64,000 nt of DNA from Sapria himalayana (lineage: Eukaryota > Streptophyta > Magnoliopsida > Malpighiales > Rafflesiaceae): positions 1 to 64,000 of the forward strand of contig JAREIK010017066.1 of assembly GCA_029783825.1 (NCBI GenBank), read 5' to 3'. Below are positions 1-14,876 of the stretch, piece by piece. Every line of letters starts with the position of its first letter. Positions within the stretch are counted from its first letter, which is position 1. The notes below the pieces were generated by a model. It saw only the letters and a program-made list of their open reading frames with translations. It was not told the origin of the DNA and ran no database searches. The position numbers and the translations under genes were made by a program.

Positions 1-3000
1 AATTTATTTCTAAATAATAATTTTTTTTAGTTTTTTGCATCATTTTATAAGCTTATATGTTTTTTTGATGAAAAATATATTATTTAAAATATATTTGTAT
101 CACTCATAATTTATTTTGTAATTAATATTTCTATATATTATTTAAATATATTTAAGGTTTATGAGTTTAAAGGTATAAGTATTTAGGGATTCGTGGTTTA
201 AAAGTTTAGATGGTTATGTATTTAGGCATTAATGGTTTATAGTTTTATTTAAACAATGATATAAAAAAAATTTTTTTGTTATTTTTTCTCATTTTTGAAG
301 GTTATAAACTTTGAAAATATACAATTTTTAAATTTTTTTTATATGTGATACTATATTTAATTATGATAATCTTAATAATTATATATCATGTAAATTAATA
401 TAAACAATTAAATTGAAATATATTATATTAATATCAAAATAAATTAATATTATTAATAGATAGATATTATTTTAAATATATTTGCAAACGTAAATTTATT
501 CAAACTCAAATAAAATATATTAAAAAATACTTTCTTTAATGTTTTGCTTCTTTTTATACGTTTATATTTTTTGTTATTAAAAGTAAATTTTTTAAATTAT
601 AATGAAAACAAATAAATTGAGATTTATTATTTATTATTCAAGATATACTAGTTTAATGGTTTATGTATTTAAGCATTTTGGGGTTTAGTTATTTAAGTGT
701 TTAGGCCTTTAGTGATTTATAGTTTTTATTTATAGCATGAAAAATAAAAAATTTAATTTTTGATTTTTTTTAATTTTGAAGGTTATAACCTTTGAAAATT
801 ATAAACTATTATTAATAACAATGATATAAATTAAATATAATTGCAAATCAAAAATGATTCAAAATAAAAATAAAATATTACTAAATAATAAATTTTTTTT
901 TTAAATTTTGGCCTCTTTTTATAAGGATATTTATTTTTTTTGATTAAAATAAATTTTTATATTAGATTTGTCTCACTAATAATTTATTTTGTAATTAATT
1001 TATATAAAAAATAAACTTATAAATAATTGAAATAAAAATTTAAAATTATTTAATAAAATTAAATTGAGATTTATGATTTTTATTAACGTACACTTGTTTA
1101 ATAGTTTAAGTATTTAAAGGTTTTTTCGTTAGAAGTTTAGCAATTTATGTTTTCGGCATTTAGTGTCATATAGGTTTTATTTAAACAATAAAAAAACAAA
1201 AAAAAAATTTGAATTTTTTTTCATTTCATGGGTTATAACCATTGAAATATAATAATATTTTAAATTTTTTTGAAATGTGAATACAATATTTAGTTATATA
1301 ATATTAATAATTATATATCATAAAATTCAATATAAACAATTTTATTGATAGATAATATAATAATGATCATAATTAAAATAATAAACTTAATAAAAAGATT
1401 GATATTAATTAAAAATATTTACAAAACCCAAATTGATTAAAAATTAAAGTAAAATATATGTTTGGATAATAATTTTTAATTTTTAAATTTTAACCTTTTT
1501 ATAATCATAAATTTTTTTTAATTAAAAATAAATTAATTAAATATATGTCACACTCATAATTTAATTTGTAATAATAATTTCTATGTAAATAAACTAATAA
1601 TAATTAAAATGAATATTTAAAATTATAATAAATAGAAAAATAATATTAGATATTTTAATTATTAAGTAGTATATAGCGGATTAATGGTTTTATGTATTTT
1701 GGAATTATGAGGTTTAGGAGTTTACTGATTTAACTGTGTATGCATTTAGTGGTTTATAGGTTTTATTAAAAAAATAATAATTCAAAATCAAAGTAAAATA
1801 TATTACTAATAATAATTTTTTGTTTTTAAATTTTTACTTTTTTTATAAGCTTATATTTTTTTTTATCAATAAATTATTAAAAATTATAGTTGTCTAGCAC
1901 ATTATTTATTTTGTAATTAATATTTATTTAAAAATAAACTATAAAATAAATAAAATGAATATGTAAAATTAATGAATACAATTAAAATGAGATTTATGAT
2001 TATTATTATGTGGTATACTAGTTTAATGGTTAGATTATTTAGGAGTTTTATCGTTTATGAGGTTATCAATTTATGTTTTATGTATTTAGTGGTTTATAGG
2101 TTTTATTTATAATTAAAAAAAATTTTTTAGATTTTTTCTGATTTCAAGGTTATAACCTATTAAAATAAAATAATTTTTTAATTTTTTGAAATGTGAATAC
2201 TATAGTATAATTATATTAATCTTACTAATTATATCAGATAAATTCAATATAAACGATTTTAATGATAAATTTATAATAATGATCAAAAATTAAATTATTA
2301 AACTATTATTAATAATATAAATATTAATTAAATATATTTACTAACACAAATGATTCAAAATCAAATCAAATATATTATGATAATAATATTAATTTTTAAA
2401 TTTTTCCTTCTTTTTATATGCTTATATTTTTTTGATTAAAATAAATTATTTAAATAATATTTGTCTCACTCGAATTTATTTGTAATTAATTTTTCTAAAA
2501 AAATTAAACTATAAATAATTAAAATGAATATTTAAATTATAATAAATAGAAATACAAATGCGATTTATTTTTATTAAGTAGTATATAGATGTTAAAATAT
2601 TTATTTAGGGTTTTGGGTTTATGAGCTTACTAATTTAAGTAAGTAAGCATTTAATGGTATATAGTTTTATTAAAAAAAAATAACTAAAAATTTATTTTAT
2701 TATTTTTTCTCATTTTTAAGATTATAGCCTTTGAAAGTATAATAATTTTTAAATTTTTTTCAAAAGTGAATACAATATTTACTTATAATAATCATAATAA
2801 TATATATATAATTCAATATAAACAATTTTATTGATAGATATTCTAATTATTATCAAAAAATAAATTAAAAATCTATTATGAATAAGATTGATTTTACTTA
2901 AAATAAATATCAAAACCTAAAATGATTCAAATTCAAGCTAAATATTACTAAATAATAATCATTTGTTTTTAAATTTTTATTCTTTTTATAAGCTTAACAA

Positions 3001-6000
3001 TTTTTTGATTAAATAATTTTATAAATTATATTTTTAACTCATAATTTATTTTATAATTAAACATCTATACAAATAAAAAACTAAAAATCAAAATGATTTT
3101 TTTAATATAATGAAAACAAATAAAAATGAGATTTATTAATTTTTATTTAGGTAATACCGATTTAAAGGATTATCTATATAGAGGTATCGAGATTTTGTAG
3201 TTTAGTGATTTAAATGCTTAGGCATTTAGTGGTGTATAGGTTTTATTTAAAGATTAGGATAACCAAGAAATTTTTTTTTTATTTTTTTCACATTTTTAAA
3301 AGGTAAACCTTTGAAAATATAATAATTTTAAAATTTTTTTTCAAAAGTGAATACAATATATAGTTATATAATCATTATATTTATATATCATAAAATTCAA
3401 TATAAACATTTTTATTGATAAATATTCTAATAATGATAAAAAATACCTAAATAATTTATTATTAATAAGATAGATATCAATTAAAATATAATTACAAAAC
3501 ATAAAATGATTCAGAAGCAAATCAAATATATTACTATATAATAATTTTTTGTTTCAAATTTTTTTTTCTTTTAAAAGTTTATCTATAACTTTTTGATGAA
3601 AAATAATTTACAAATTATATTTCTGTAACTCATAAATTATTTGTAATTAATATTTATATAAAAATAAACAAATAATAATTAAAATAAATATTTAAAATTA
3701 TAATTATAAAATGAGATTTATTATTTATTATTTAGGGTAACCGTGTAATTTATATTTGATTTGTCTTACTATTAATTTATTTTGTAATTAATATTTCTAA
3801 AAATAAACTGAAAATTAATTAAGATAAAAATTTAAAATTATACTGAATAAATAACAAAAAAATTTGTAATTTTTTCTCATTTTCATAGGTTTTAACCTTT
3901 GAAAATATAATAATATTTAAAATTTTTTGAAATGTAAATAATATATTTGTATAATATATTAATAATTATATATGATATAAATTCATATAAATAATTTTAT
4001 TGATATATATAATAATGATCAAAAATTAAATTAATAAACTATTAATAATAAAATATATTAATTAAAAAATATTAGGAAACCCAAATTGAATCAAAATTAA
4101 AGTAAAATATATTACTGGATAATTTTGAATTTTAAATTTTTACTTCTTTAATAAGCGTTATTTTTTTTTAATTAAAATTAAATTTTTTTAATTATATTTG
4201 TCGCATTATAATTTATTTTATACTAAATATTTCTATAAAATAAAACTAATAAATAATTAAAATGAATATATATACTATAATAAATAGAAATTAAAATTAG
4301 ATTTATTACTTTTATGTATTAATAGAAGTATAATGATCTATGTATTTAGGTATTACGGGTTTATGTGTTTTACTAATTTAATTGTTTAGGCATTTAGTGG
4401 TTTATAGGTTTTATTTAAAAAATAAAATAACAAAACATTTATTTTTATTATTTTTTGATATTTTCAGAGGTTATAACTCTGAAAATATCATAATTTTTAA
4501 ATTCTTTTCAAAAGTGAATTCAATATTTAGTTAAAAAAACAATATTTTTATATATCATATTTCAACATAAACAATTTTAGTGAGAAATATTCTATAATGA
4601 TCAAAAAATAAATTAATAATATTATTAATAAGATAGATTTCTATTAAAATATAATTACAAAACCTAAATGATTCAGAAGCAAAGCAAAATATATTACTAT
4701 ATAATAATTTTGTTTTGTAATTTTTTTTATAAAAGTTTATCTATAATTTTTGATGAAAATAATTTAATTAAATTATATTTGTTTAACTCATAAATTATTT
4801 TGTAATTTATATATAAAAATAAACAAATAAATAATTAAAATGAATATTTAAAATATAATTAAAATATGAGATTTATTATTTATTATTTACGGTATACCGG
4901 TCTAATTTAAATTAGATCTTTCTTACTAATAATTTATCTTGTAATTAATATTTCTATAAAAATAAACTGAAAATTAATTAAAATAAAAATTTAAAATTTT
5001 ACTGAATAAAAATTAAAATGATATTTATGATTTATCATTAATGTATACTAGTTTAATGGTTTAAGTATTTAGAGGTTTTGTCTTTTATTTAAGTATTTAA
5101 TCAATAAAATAATAAAAATTTGTAATTTTTTCTCATTTTCATAGGTTTTAACCTTTGAAAATGAAATAATATTTTAAAATTTTTTGAAATGTGAATATAT
5201 TTAGATATAATAATATAATAATTATATTTGATAAAAATTCAATATAAATAATTTTATTGATAGATATTATAATAATGATCAAAATTAAATTAAAAACTAT
5301 TAATAATAAGATAGATATTAATTACAAAATATTTACAAAACCCAAATTGATTCAAAATTAAAGTAAAATTTATTACTCAATAATAATTTTAATTTTTAAA
5401 TTTTTACTTCTTTTTAAGCGTATTTATTTATTTTTGATTAAAAATACATTATTTTAATTATATTTGTCGCACTCATAATTTAATTTATATAAATATTTCT
5501 ATAAAAATAAACAATCGATAATTAAAATGACTATTTAAAACTATAAATAAATAGAAATTAAATTATATTAATTAATTATTATGTATTATATAGCAGTTTA
5601 ATGGTTTATGTCTTTAAGTATTACAGGGTTTAGATGTTTACTAAAGTAATGTGTATGCCATTTAGTGGTTTATAGGTTTTATTTAAAAAACTAGAATAAC
5701 AAAACATTTTTTTATTATTTTTGATATTTTCAATGTTATAACCCTTGAAATATAATAATTTTTAAATTTTTTTAAAAGCGAATTCAATATTTACTTATAG
5801 AATATTTATATTTTAATATCATATAATTCAACAGTAAACAATTTTAGTGATTAATATTCTAATAATGATCAAAAAATAAATTAATAATATATTATTATTT
5901 ACAATAGATATTAATTAATATATAATTATAAAACATAAATGATTCATAAGCAAAGCAAAATATATTACTATAAATAATTTTAGTTTTTAATTTTTTTTAT

Positions 6001-9000
6001 TTTATAAAGTTTATCTATAATTTTTGATAAAAATTATCTACATAAATTATATTTGTTTAACTCATAATTTATTTTTTAATTAATATTTATAAAATAAAAA
6101 ATTAATAATTAAAATGAATATTAAAATTATAATGAAAAAAAATGAGATTTATTATTTATTTTTATGGTATACCGGTTTAATTAAGTTATATCTGTCTCAC
6201 TAATAAGTTATTTTGTAATTAATATTTCTATAAAAATAAATTGATAAATAATTAAAATAAAAATTTAAAAATTAGACTGAATAAAAATTAAATGAGATTT
6301 ATGATTTATTATTATGTATACCAGTTTAATGGTTAAGTATTTTGATGGTTTTGTCGTTTGTAGTTTAGCGATTTTATGTTTTTAGGCATTTAGTGATTTA
6401 TAGGTTTATTTAAACAATAAAAGATAGAAAAAAATTGTAATTTTTGTCATTTTCAAATGTATAACCTTTGAAAAAATTTAATAATATTTAAAATTTTCGA
6501 AATTTGAATACACTATTTAGTTAAGAATTTCAATCATTCTCTCTCATATAAAATAAATATACAAAAATTTTATTTATAGATCTTATAATAATGTTCAAAA
6601 TTAAATTAATAAACTATTTATAATAAGATAGATATTAATTAAAAAATATTTACAAAACCTAAATTGATTCAAAATTAAATTAAAATATATTAGTTGATAA
6701 TAATTTTTAATTTTTAATAATTCTTCTTTTATACTTCTTTTAAAAGCGTATATATTTTTTTTGATTAAAACAAAATTTTTTAAATTATATGTGTCGCACT
6801 CATAATTTATTTTGTAAAAAATATATATATAAAAATAAACTAATAAATAATTAAAATGAATATTTAAAATAATAATGAGTTGAAATAAAAATTCAATTTA
6901 TTAATTATTAAGTAGTATATAGCAAATTAATGGTTTATGTATTTAGGCATTACGGGGTATAGGAGTTTACTGTTATAATTGGGTATGTATTTAGTGGTTT
7001 ATAGGTTTTATTTAAAAAATAAAATAACATAAAATTTATTTTTTTTATTGTTTCATATTTCCAAATGTTATAACCATTGAAAATATAATAATTTTTAAAT
7101 TTTTTTCAAAAGTGAATTCATTATTTAGTTATAATAATCATTATATTTATATATCATATAAATTCAATATAAACAATTTTATTGATAAATATTCTAATAT
7201 TGATCAAAAAATAAATTAATAAACAATTTTAAATAAGATAAATATTAATTAAAATATAATTACAAAATCTAAAATGATTTAGAAGGAGAGCAAAATATAT
7301 TTCTCTATAATAAATTTTAGGTTTAAATTTTTTATTCTTTTTATAAGTTTATCTATATTTTTCTATGAAAAATAATTTATATAAATTATATTTGTCTAAC
7401 TCATAATTTATTTTGAAATTAATATTTATATAAAAATAAACGAATAAATAATTAAAATGAATATTTAAATTATAATGAAAAAAATAATATTGAGATTTAT
7501 TATTTATTATTTAGGGTATACTAGTTTAAAATGATTCTGTTTTAGGGTTTAGAGATTTAGAAAGTATTGATTTAAGTGTTTAGGCATTTATGTGGGTTTA
7601 TAGGATTTATTTAACAATGTAATAACAAAAAAAAATATTTTGATATTTTCTCACATTTTCAAAGTTTATAACCTTTGAAAATATTATAATTTTAAAATTT
7701 TTTAAAAATGTAAATACAATATTTTGTAATAATAATCATTATAATTATATATAATATAAACAAAATATAAAGAATTTTATGGATAGATATTAAATCAATT
7801 ATCAAAAAATAAATTAATATGTTATTAATATGATAAATATAAATTAAAATATAATTGCAAAACCTAAAATTATTCAAAATCAAAGTAAAATTTATTATTA
7901 AATAATAATTATTGTTTTTTAGTTTTTGCTTCTTTTTATAAGCTTGTATATCTATTTTGAAGAAAAATAAATTATTTAAATTAAATTTGTATCATACATA
8001 ATTTAGTTTGTAATTAATATTTTAATAAATTATTTAAATTATAATTAAAGTTTACGAGTTTAAAGGTTTAAGTATTTAGGGTCTTTTGTGTTAAGAAGTT
8101 TAGAGATTTAAGTGTTTATGAATTTAGTGGTTTATAAGTTTTATTTAAACAATGAAATAAAAAAATTTATTTTTTCTAATTTTTGAAGGTTATATCCTTT
8201 GAAAATATAAAAATTTTTAAATTTTTTTCAAATGTAAATATAATATTTATCTATAATAATCTTCATAAATATAATTCATCTAAATTCAATATAAATAATT
8301 ACATTGCTAGATATATAATAATGATTAAAAAATAAATTAATAAACTATTATAATAAAATAGATATTATTTAAAAAGTATTTGCAAAATCTAAATTTATTC
8401 AAATCAAAGTAAAATATATTACTAAATAATAATTTTTTTTAATGTTTTGCTTTTTTTATAAGTTTATATTTTTTTTATTAAAAATAAATTATTTAAATTA
8501 TATTTGTCTTATTCATAATTTATTTTTTAATTTTAATTCTATAATAATAAACTAATAAATAATTAAAATGAATATTTAAAATTATAATGAATACAAATAA
8601 AATTGAGATTTATTATTTATTATTCAGGATATACCGGTTTAATGGTTTATGTATTTAGGTGTTTTATGGTTTAGGAGTTTAGTGATTTAATTGTTTAGAC
8701 CTTTAGTGATTTATAGTTTTTATTTAAAGAATGAAAAAACAAAAAATTTAATTTTTTGATTTTTTTTTAATTTTTGAAGATTATAACCTTTGCAAATATA
8801 ATAATTATTAATTTTTTTAAAATGTGAATATAATATTTAGTTATAATAATCTTAATAATTATATATAATGTAAACTCAATATAAATAATTTTATTAATAC
8901 ATATTATAATAATGATCAATAAATAAATTAATAAACTAGTATTTATAAAAATAATATAAATTAAAATTTAATTGTAAAATCTAAAATGATTCAAAATCAA

Positions 9001-12000
9001 AATAAGATATATTACTAAATAATAATTATTTATTTTTAAAAATGTCTTTTATTATTAGCATTTTTTAATGAAAAATAAATTATTTAAACTATATATGTCG
9101 CACTAATAATTTATTTTGTAATTAATATTTCTATAAAAATAAACTGATAAATAATTAAAATGAATATTTAAAATCAAAATGAATACTAATAAAAATTAGG
9201 TTTATGATTTATTATTTGGACTATACTAATTTAATGTTTTAAGTATTTATGGACTTCGAGGTTTAGGAGTTTAGTCATTTTAGAATTTAGTCATTTATTG
9301 CTTTCTAGGTTTTATATAAAAAATAAAATAAAATAAAAATTATTTTTGTTATTTTTTTTCATTTTTAAATGTTATGAACTTTGAAAATATAATAATTTAT
9401 AATTTTTTTTGAAAAGTGAAAATAATATGAATTAATAATAATCATAATAATTATCTATCATATAAATTCAATATAAACTATTTTATTGAAATATATTATA
9501 ATAATGATCATATAAAAGTTATAAACGATTATTTATAAGATAAATATTGTTTAAAATATATTTTCAAAAGCTAAAATGAATCAAAATCAAAGTGAAATAT
9601 TTTACTAAATATTAATTTTAAATTTTTAAATTTTTGTATCCATTTATAAGCCTATATATTTTTTTGATGAATAATAAAATATTTAAATTATATTTGGCTC
9701 ACTAATAATTTATTTTTTAATTCTTATTTGTATAGTTATAAACTAATAAATAATAAAAATTTATATTTAAAATTATAATGAATAATAATAAAAATGAGAT
9801 TTATGATTTATTATTTAGGGTATAACTATATAATTGTTTTAATTTTTTTGTGGTTTTGGGGTTAATGAGTTTATTGATTTATATGTTTACACTTTTAGGT
9901 GTGTATAGGTTTTATTTAATCAGAGAAATAACAAAAAAATTTTTTATGAATTTTTGTGATTTTCAAAGGTTATGACCTTTAAAAATATAATAATTTTTTA
10001 ATAGTTTTAAAATATGAATACAATACTTAGTTATAATAATCTTAAAAATTATATTTGTTGTAGATTAAATATTAAAATGTATTAGTATATATTATAAAAA
10101 AGATAAAAAAATAAATTAATAAACTATTATTAATATGATAGATATTAATTAAAATATTTGAAGAACCCAAAATAATTCAAAATCAAAGTAAATTATATTA
10201 CTAAATAAAATTTTAAATTTTTGAAATTTTGTTATTTTTATAAGATTATTTTTTTAATAAAAAATAATTTTTTTAAATTATATCTGTCTCACTCATTATT
10301 TATTTTGTAATTAATATCTTTATAAAATAAACTAAAAATAATTAAAATGATTATTTAAAATTATAATGAATACAAATAAAAATGAGATTTATTAATTATT
10401 ATTTAGGTTATATAGGTTTAATGGTTTAATATTTAGGGGTTTTTGGGTTTTGGAGTCTAGAGATTTAAATGTTTAGGCATTTAGTGGTTTTTAAGTTTTA
10501 ATTAAATAATAAAATAATAAAAAATTATTTTTGTGATTTTTTATCATTTTTGAAGGTTATAACCTTTGAAAATATAATAATTTTTAAATTTTTTTCAAAT
10601 GTAAATATAATTTAGTTATAATAACTTAATAATTATAAGAAATTTTAATTGAATATAAGTAATGTTATTGTTCGATATTATAACAATGATCAAATAATAA
10701 ATTAATAACCTATTATTAATAAGATTGATCGCAATTAAAATATAATTGCAAAACCTATATATAATGATTCAAATTCAAAGTAAAATATATTACTAAATAA
10801 TAATTTTTTGTTTTTAAATTTTTACTTCTTTATATAAGCTTATTTTTTTTATGATTAAAAATAATTATTAAAATTATATTTGTTTAACTCATTATTTATT
10901 TTGTGATTGATATTTCTATAAAAAATAAACTAATAAATAATAAAAATGAATATTTAAAATTATAATGAATACAAATTAAAATGAGATTTATGATTTCTTA
11001 TATATGGTATACAGATTTAATGGTTTGATTATTTAGGAGTTTTGTCATTTAGGAGTTTAGCAATTTATCTTTTTAGGCATTTAGTGGTTTATTGGTTTTA
11101 TTTATATAATAAAAATTTAAATTTTTTTTTGATTTTTTCTGATTTTCAAAGGTTATAATCTTTGAAAATAAAATAATTTTTAAAATTGTTTGAAATGTGA
11201 ATATAATGTATAATTATATTAATATTACTAATTATATATCATATAAATTCAATATAAATAATCTTAATGATAGATATTTCAATAATTATGAAAAATTTAT
11301 TAATAAACTATTATTAATAATATTAATATTAATTAAAATATATTTACATAAAACAAATGATTCAAAATCAAATAAAAATATATTACTAAATAATAATATT
11401 TAATTTTTAAATTTTCCTTCTTTTTATAAGCTTATATTTTTTTATTAAAATAAATTATTTAAATAATAATTGTTTCACCCAAAATTTATTTTGAAATTAA
11501 TTTTTCTAAAAAGGTAACAATATATAATTAAAATTAATATTTAAAATTATAATAAATAGAAATAAAAATGAGATTTATTATTTATTAAGTAGTATATAGT
11601 TGTTAAAAGGTTTATGTATTTAGGGGTTTCGAGATTTATTAGCTTACTGATTTAAGTAAGTACGCATTTAATGATCTATAGGTTTTATTTAAAAAAAGAA
11701 ATAACAAAATATTTATTTTTATTATTTTTTCTCATTTTTTAAGGTTATAACATTTGAAAATACAATAATTTATAAATTTTTTTCAAAAGTGAATACAATA
11801 TTTAGTTATAATAATCATTATATTTATATATCATATAAATTCAATAAAACAATATTATTGATAAATATTCTAATAATGATCAAAAAATAAATTAATAATT
11901 TATTATTAATAAGATTGATATCAATTAAAATATAATTACAAAACCTAAAATGATTCAGAAGAAAAGCAAAATATATTACTATATAATATTTTTTATTTTG

Positions 12001-12998
12001 AAATTTTTTTTAAAAAGTTTATCAAAAATTTTTTGATGAAAAATAATTTATATAAATATTTGTGTAACTCAATTTATTTTTTAATTAATATTTATATATA
12101 AATAAACAAATAAATAATTAAAATTAATATTTATAATTATAATGAAAAAAAATGAGATTTATTATTATTATTTATTATTTATTTTAGGAATACTGGTTTA
12201 ATTTAAATTAGATCTGTTTCATTAATAATTTATTTTGTAATTAATTTTCTATAAAATAAATTGATAAATAATTAAATAAAAATTTAAAATTATACTGAAT
12301 AAAAATTAAAATGAGATTTATGATTTATTATTAATGTATACCAGTTTAATGATTTAAGTATTTATAGGTTTTGTCATTAGGAGTTTAGCGATTTATGTTT
12401 TTACGCTTTTAGTGGTTTATAGGTTTTATTTAAAAAAATAAAATAACAAAAAAAATTTCTATAATTTTTTAACATTTTCTTAGTTTATAACATTTTAAAT
12501 ATAATAATATTAAAATTTTTTGAAACTTTAATACAATATTTTTTTATAATAATATTAATAAGTATATATCATATAAATTCAATATAAATAATTTTATTGA
12601 TAGATATTATAATAATGATCAAAAATTGAATTTATAAACTATTAATATTAAGATAGATATTAATTAAAAAATATTTACAAAATCCAAATTTATTCAAAAT
12701 TAAAGTAACTTATATTACTTCATAATAATTTTTAATTTTTAAATTTATACTTTTTTATAAGCGTATTTTTATTAGATAAAGAATATATTATTTAAATTAT
12801 ATTTGTCTCACTCAGAATTTATTTTGTAATAAATATTTCTAAATCAATACACTAATAAATAATTAAAATGAATATTTAAAAATATAATAAATAGCAATAA
12901 AAAATAGATTTATTAATTATTAAGTAGTATTTAGCGGTTTAATGGTTTGAGTATTTAGGCATTAAGGGGTTTAGGAGTTTACTGATTTAACTTTATAT
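1..12998 (+). repeat. AT-rich ~590-bp satellite array, plus orientation, block 1
   Basis: Diverged tandem monomers. The palindrome core GGTTATAACC or a variant recurs near 782, 1230, 2147, 2721, 3303, 3885, 4472, 5143, 5737, 6465, 7070, 7662, 8200, 8771, 9370, 9970, 10556, 11150 and 11742, mostly 540-610 bp apart. Classes by octamer tract, in order: a (about 150), b (640), k (1680), f (1995), g (2575), h (3160), k (4310), i+j (4900-5040), k (5570), i+j (6170-6310), k (6900), l (7510), a (8045), b (8620), c (9215), d (9815), e (10400), f (11000), g (11590), i+j (12190-12340), k (12920). Plus orientation is defined by the G-rich octamer tract lying on the given strand. The block holds no gene. 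It ends at the target duplication of hAT-B copy 1. Confidence 0.9.
8620..11900 (+). repeat. HOR run b-c-d-e-f-g, first example
   Basis: Six consecutive monomers whose octamer tracts and flanks match, in the same order, those at 48240-51200 and 56400-59700. Class d is marked by 'gtggttttggggtt' followed by 'gagttta'. Class f has 'gattatttaggagttttg'. Class g has 'tagtatatagttgttaaaag' and the unusual 'agcttactga'. An earlier class b monomer near 640 lies about 8.0 kb before the one at 8620, which gives the HOR period. Confidence 0.75.
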
Positions 12999-13006
12999 GT
13001 ATTTAG
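12999..13006 (+). other. Left target-site duplication of hAT-B copy 1
   Basis: GTATTTAG lies immediately before the 5' end of hAT-B copy 1. The equivalent site is GCATTTAG before copy 3 (38288-38295) and, on the minus strand after the 3' end of copy 2, GCATTGAG (17644-17651). Uninterrupted monomers read GCATTTAGTGG here, so this is the 8-bp target site, within the octamer tract of a class k monomer. Confidence 0.8.
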
Positions 13007-13207
13007 TAGGGCTGCTCACGGGACTCGCAGATTCACAACCCGACCCGAAGTCTTGTCCAAAAAGAATCCGAACCTAGAAAAATCCGTTGACTTTAACTTT
13101 TCCCGTCCCTTTCTGGCACGCATTTTTTCTTTTGGGATGGTTCCAGATCTTAAGCAATATCCATCCCGAGAACCGTCCCCTCCTAAAAAAATAATACTAG
13201 AACTAGG

Positions 13208-13232
13208 ATATATATATATATATATATATATA
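13208..13232. repeat. (AT)n microsatellite inside hAT-B
   Basis: Uninterrupted AT dinucleotide run of about 25 nt in the 5' non-coding part of copy 1. Copy 3 has the same tract with about 21 nt (38499-38519), so it was in the founder and has changed length since. Confidence 0.95.
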
Positions 13233-13594
13233 ACATGAAGATGCACCCAATTCCGCAACTGCCCATCCAATTCCGACGCACCTTTTGTGTTTCCGATGAG
13301 TTCCAGTCTACCTCACGCCATTCCAGCCGTGTTCAGTTAGGTCCAGTCCTTGTCTGTCGCACATCTGGTTGCCTCCAACATGTCTCAGATGCCACCAGCC
13401 GTTTGATTTGTTTTTGTGACAAGAATTGAGTGATTAATTATTGTTATTATGTGTCTCAGTCAGTTTTGTTGAGTATTGGTTGTGGTGTTGTGGTTGGGCA
13501 GAATGAGTAGGCTGAATATGTTACAGTCAATTTTTTAGAGCTTGCTTATTTGAAATATTTATATGTATTTATGCCTAACATATCATATTAATTA

Positions 13595-14876
13595 ATGGCA
13601 ATGCAGATGGCACAATCCATCGGTAAACAAAAAATATGATAAATTGAAGTTGATCACATCTCAAATGATCAAAGTACTGGTAAATCCAATCATCATTTTT
13701 TCACGAACCCTCCTATTGTTATGACAGGTTCTTCAATTCCAATTGTAAAAGAAAGTCAAGGTACATCTCAACCTCAAGCTCATAAAAAGTATAAGTATGC
13801 TGTTTGGGAAACTTATGAGATATTAGTTGATTCAGAGGGAAATGAAACTGGTAGGGCAGCTTGTATATGGTGTAGGAAAGAATAATTGGCAAAAAAGTGA
13901 TCAAGGTACTTCGGGTTTATGGAAATACTTGAAAGAGACTTGTAAAAAATTTCAATACAAAAAAGAATTAATAGAAGCTCACAAAGGTAATGACAAGTCA
14001 CAATCTTTGTTGAGTTTCACTAAAGGTACTAGTTCAGAGAATAACAAAGTAACTTGTTGGAAATTTGATCAACAACTAGTTAGGGAGGCTTTTGTGAAAA
14101 TTATCATAAAAGATGAATTGCCTTTTTGTTTTGTTTAGAGGCATGAGTTTAAGGAGTTTTGTTAAGTTAGTGTGCCTCAATTTAAAAATCCATCTAGGCA
14201 CTCTATACTGAGCAATTTTTTTCTTTGTTTGTCAAGGAAAACAAGAAATTATTTGATAGCATATCATCTCATTGTTGTAGAGTTTCATTGACTACCGACA
14301 CTTGGACTAGCATTCAAAATTTGTCTTATATATGTTTGACTGTTCATTCCATTGATTCTCAATGGAATATGCATAAAAGGCTTTTGAACTTTTGTGTAAT
14401 TAAAAGTCATTCTAGAGTTAATATTAGAAATGCTATTGAGTTTTGCATGAATGAATGGGGTTTGATAAAGTTGATGTGCATTACTGTTGATAATGCATAA
14501 AATAATGATGTTGCAATTGAACAATTCAAAAAAAGGCTTGTGAAGAAAAGTGTTGTCCTTTGAGAGGCGAGCATTTTCATATGAAATGTTGTGCTCATAT
14601 CCTAAACTTAATTGTCAAAGATGGCAATGCAGTAGTTGATGGTGCTATTCAAAAAATTAGAGGTGTAGTGAAATATGTGAGGAACGTCATAAAAGATTAG
14701 ATATGTTTAAGTTATGTATTGAAGAAGCAAACTTGACATATGGATCTTCATTGCCATTAGATTGTCCTACAAGATAGAATTCAACTTATTTGATGCTTCA
14801 AACTGATATAAAATATCAAAAAGAATTTGATAAGTTGGAGGTCAAAGACAAGGTTTTTGAAGGATTTTGGTTCAAA
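13595..14876 (+). pseudogene. hAT transposase remnant, N-terminal half (hAT-B copy 1)
   Basis: Reads as a BED-type hAT transposase split over several frames. The putative start is the ATG cluster at 13595/13601/13607. It may follow a 5' UTR intron, because AATGCAG precedes the third ATG like an acceptor. The BED zinc finger follows at about 13799-13945: VWETYE, then the Cys pair CIWC, then GTSGLWKYLKETC, where the usual histidine position reads Tyr. The RNase-H-like core is seen as KDELPFCFV, SLTTDTWTS (first catalytic Asp), QWNMHKR, CITVDNA (second Asp), CAHILNLIV and LDCPTR. Lesions include TGA-TAA at codons 15-16, frameshifts in the BED region, a stop after FCFV (14138) and TAA after VDNA. 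The C-terminal third is missing. Family assignment is firm. It cannot encode a transposase. Confidence 0.88.

Larger units (their letters stand above)
13007..14876 (+). mobile_element. hAT-B copy 1, 3'-truncated BED/hAT transposon
   Basis: Starts with the terminal repeat TAGGGCTGCTCACGGGAC, which matches the other terminus (seen in copy 2 at 17652) at 15 of 18 positions. A subterminal region with CCGTCCC-type motifs and an (AT)n tract (13208-13232) follows, then the decayed transposase. Element sequence stops near 14876, where copies 2 and 3 continue with FLKEFSSN-like coding sequence. It joins satellite in the opposite orientation, so the break is also a polarity switch of the array. The element is more GC-rich than the satellite around it. 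Its 5' flank is shared with copy 3, so the two descend from one insertion. Confidence 0.9.

Noticed and set aside
7692..7883. A reading frame of 63 codons that recurs, similar in sequence, at 44287-44505 and elsewhere in the satellite
   Set aside because: It is rich in Ile, Asn, Tyr and Lys only because the DNA is AT-rich, and its recurrence follows from the repeat. It is broken in most monomers, with no start context or conserved ending.
1..12998. The satellite as a tRNA, snoRNA or other RNA gene array
   Set aside because: No cloverleaf, box C/D, box H/ACA or polymerase III signals were seen. The palindrome alone is too short and too AT-rich to argue for an RNA product.
13016..13429. Several overlapping frames in the 5' region of hAT-B copy 1
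   Set aside because: They span the terminal repeat and (AT)n tract, are not aligned with the transposase frame, and copy 3 breaks them.
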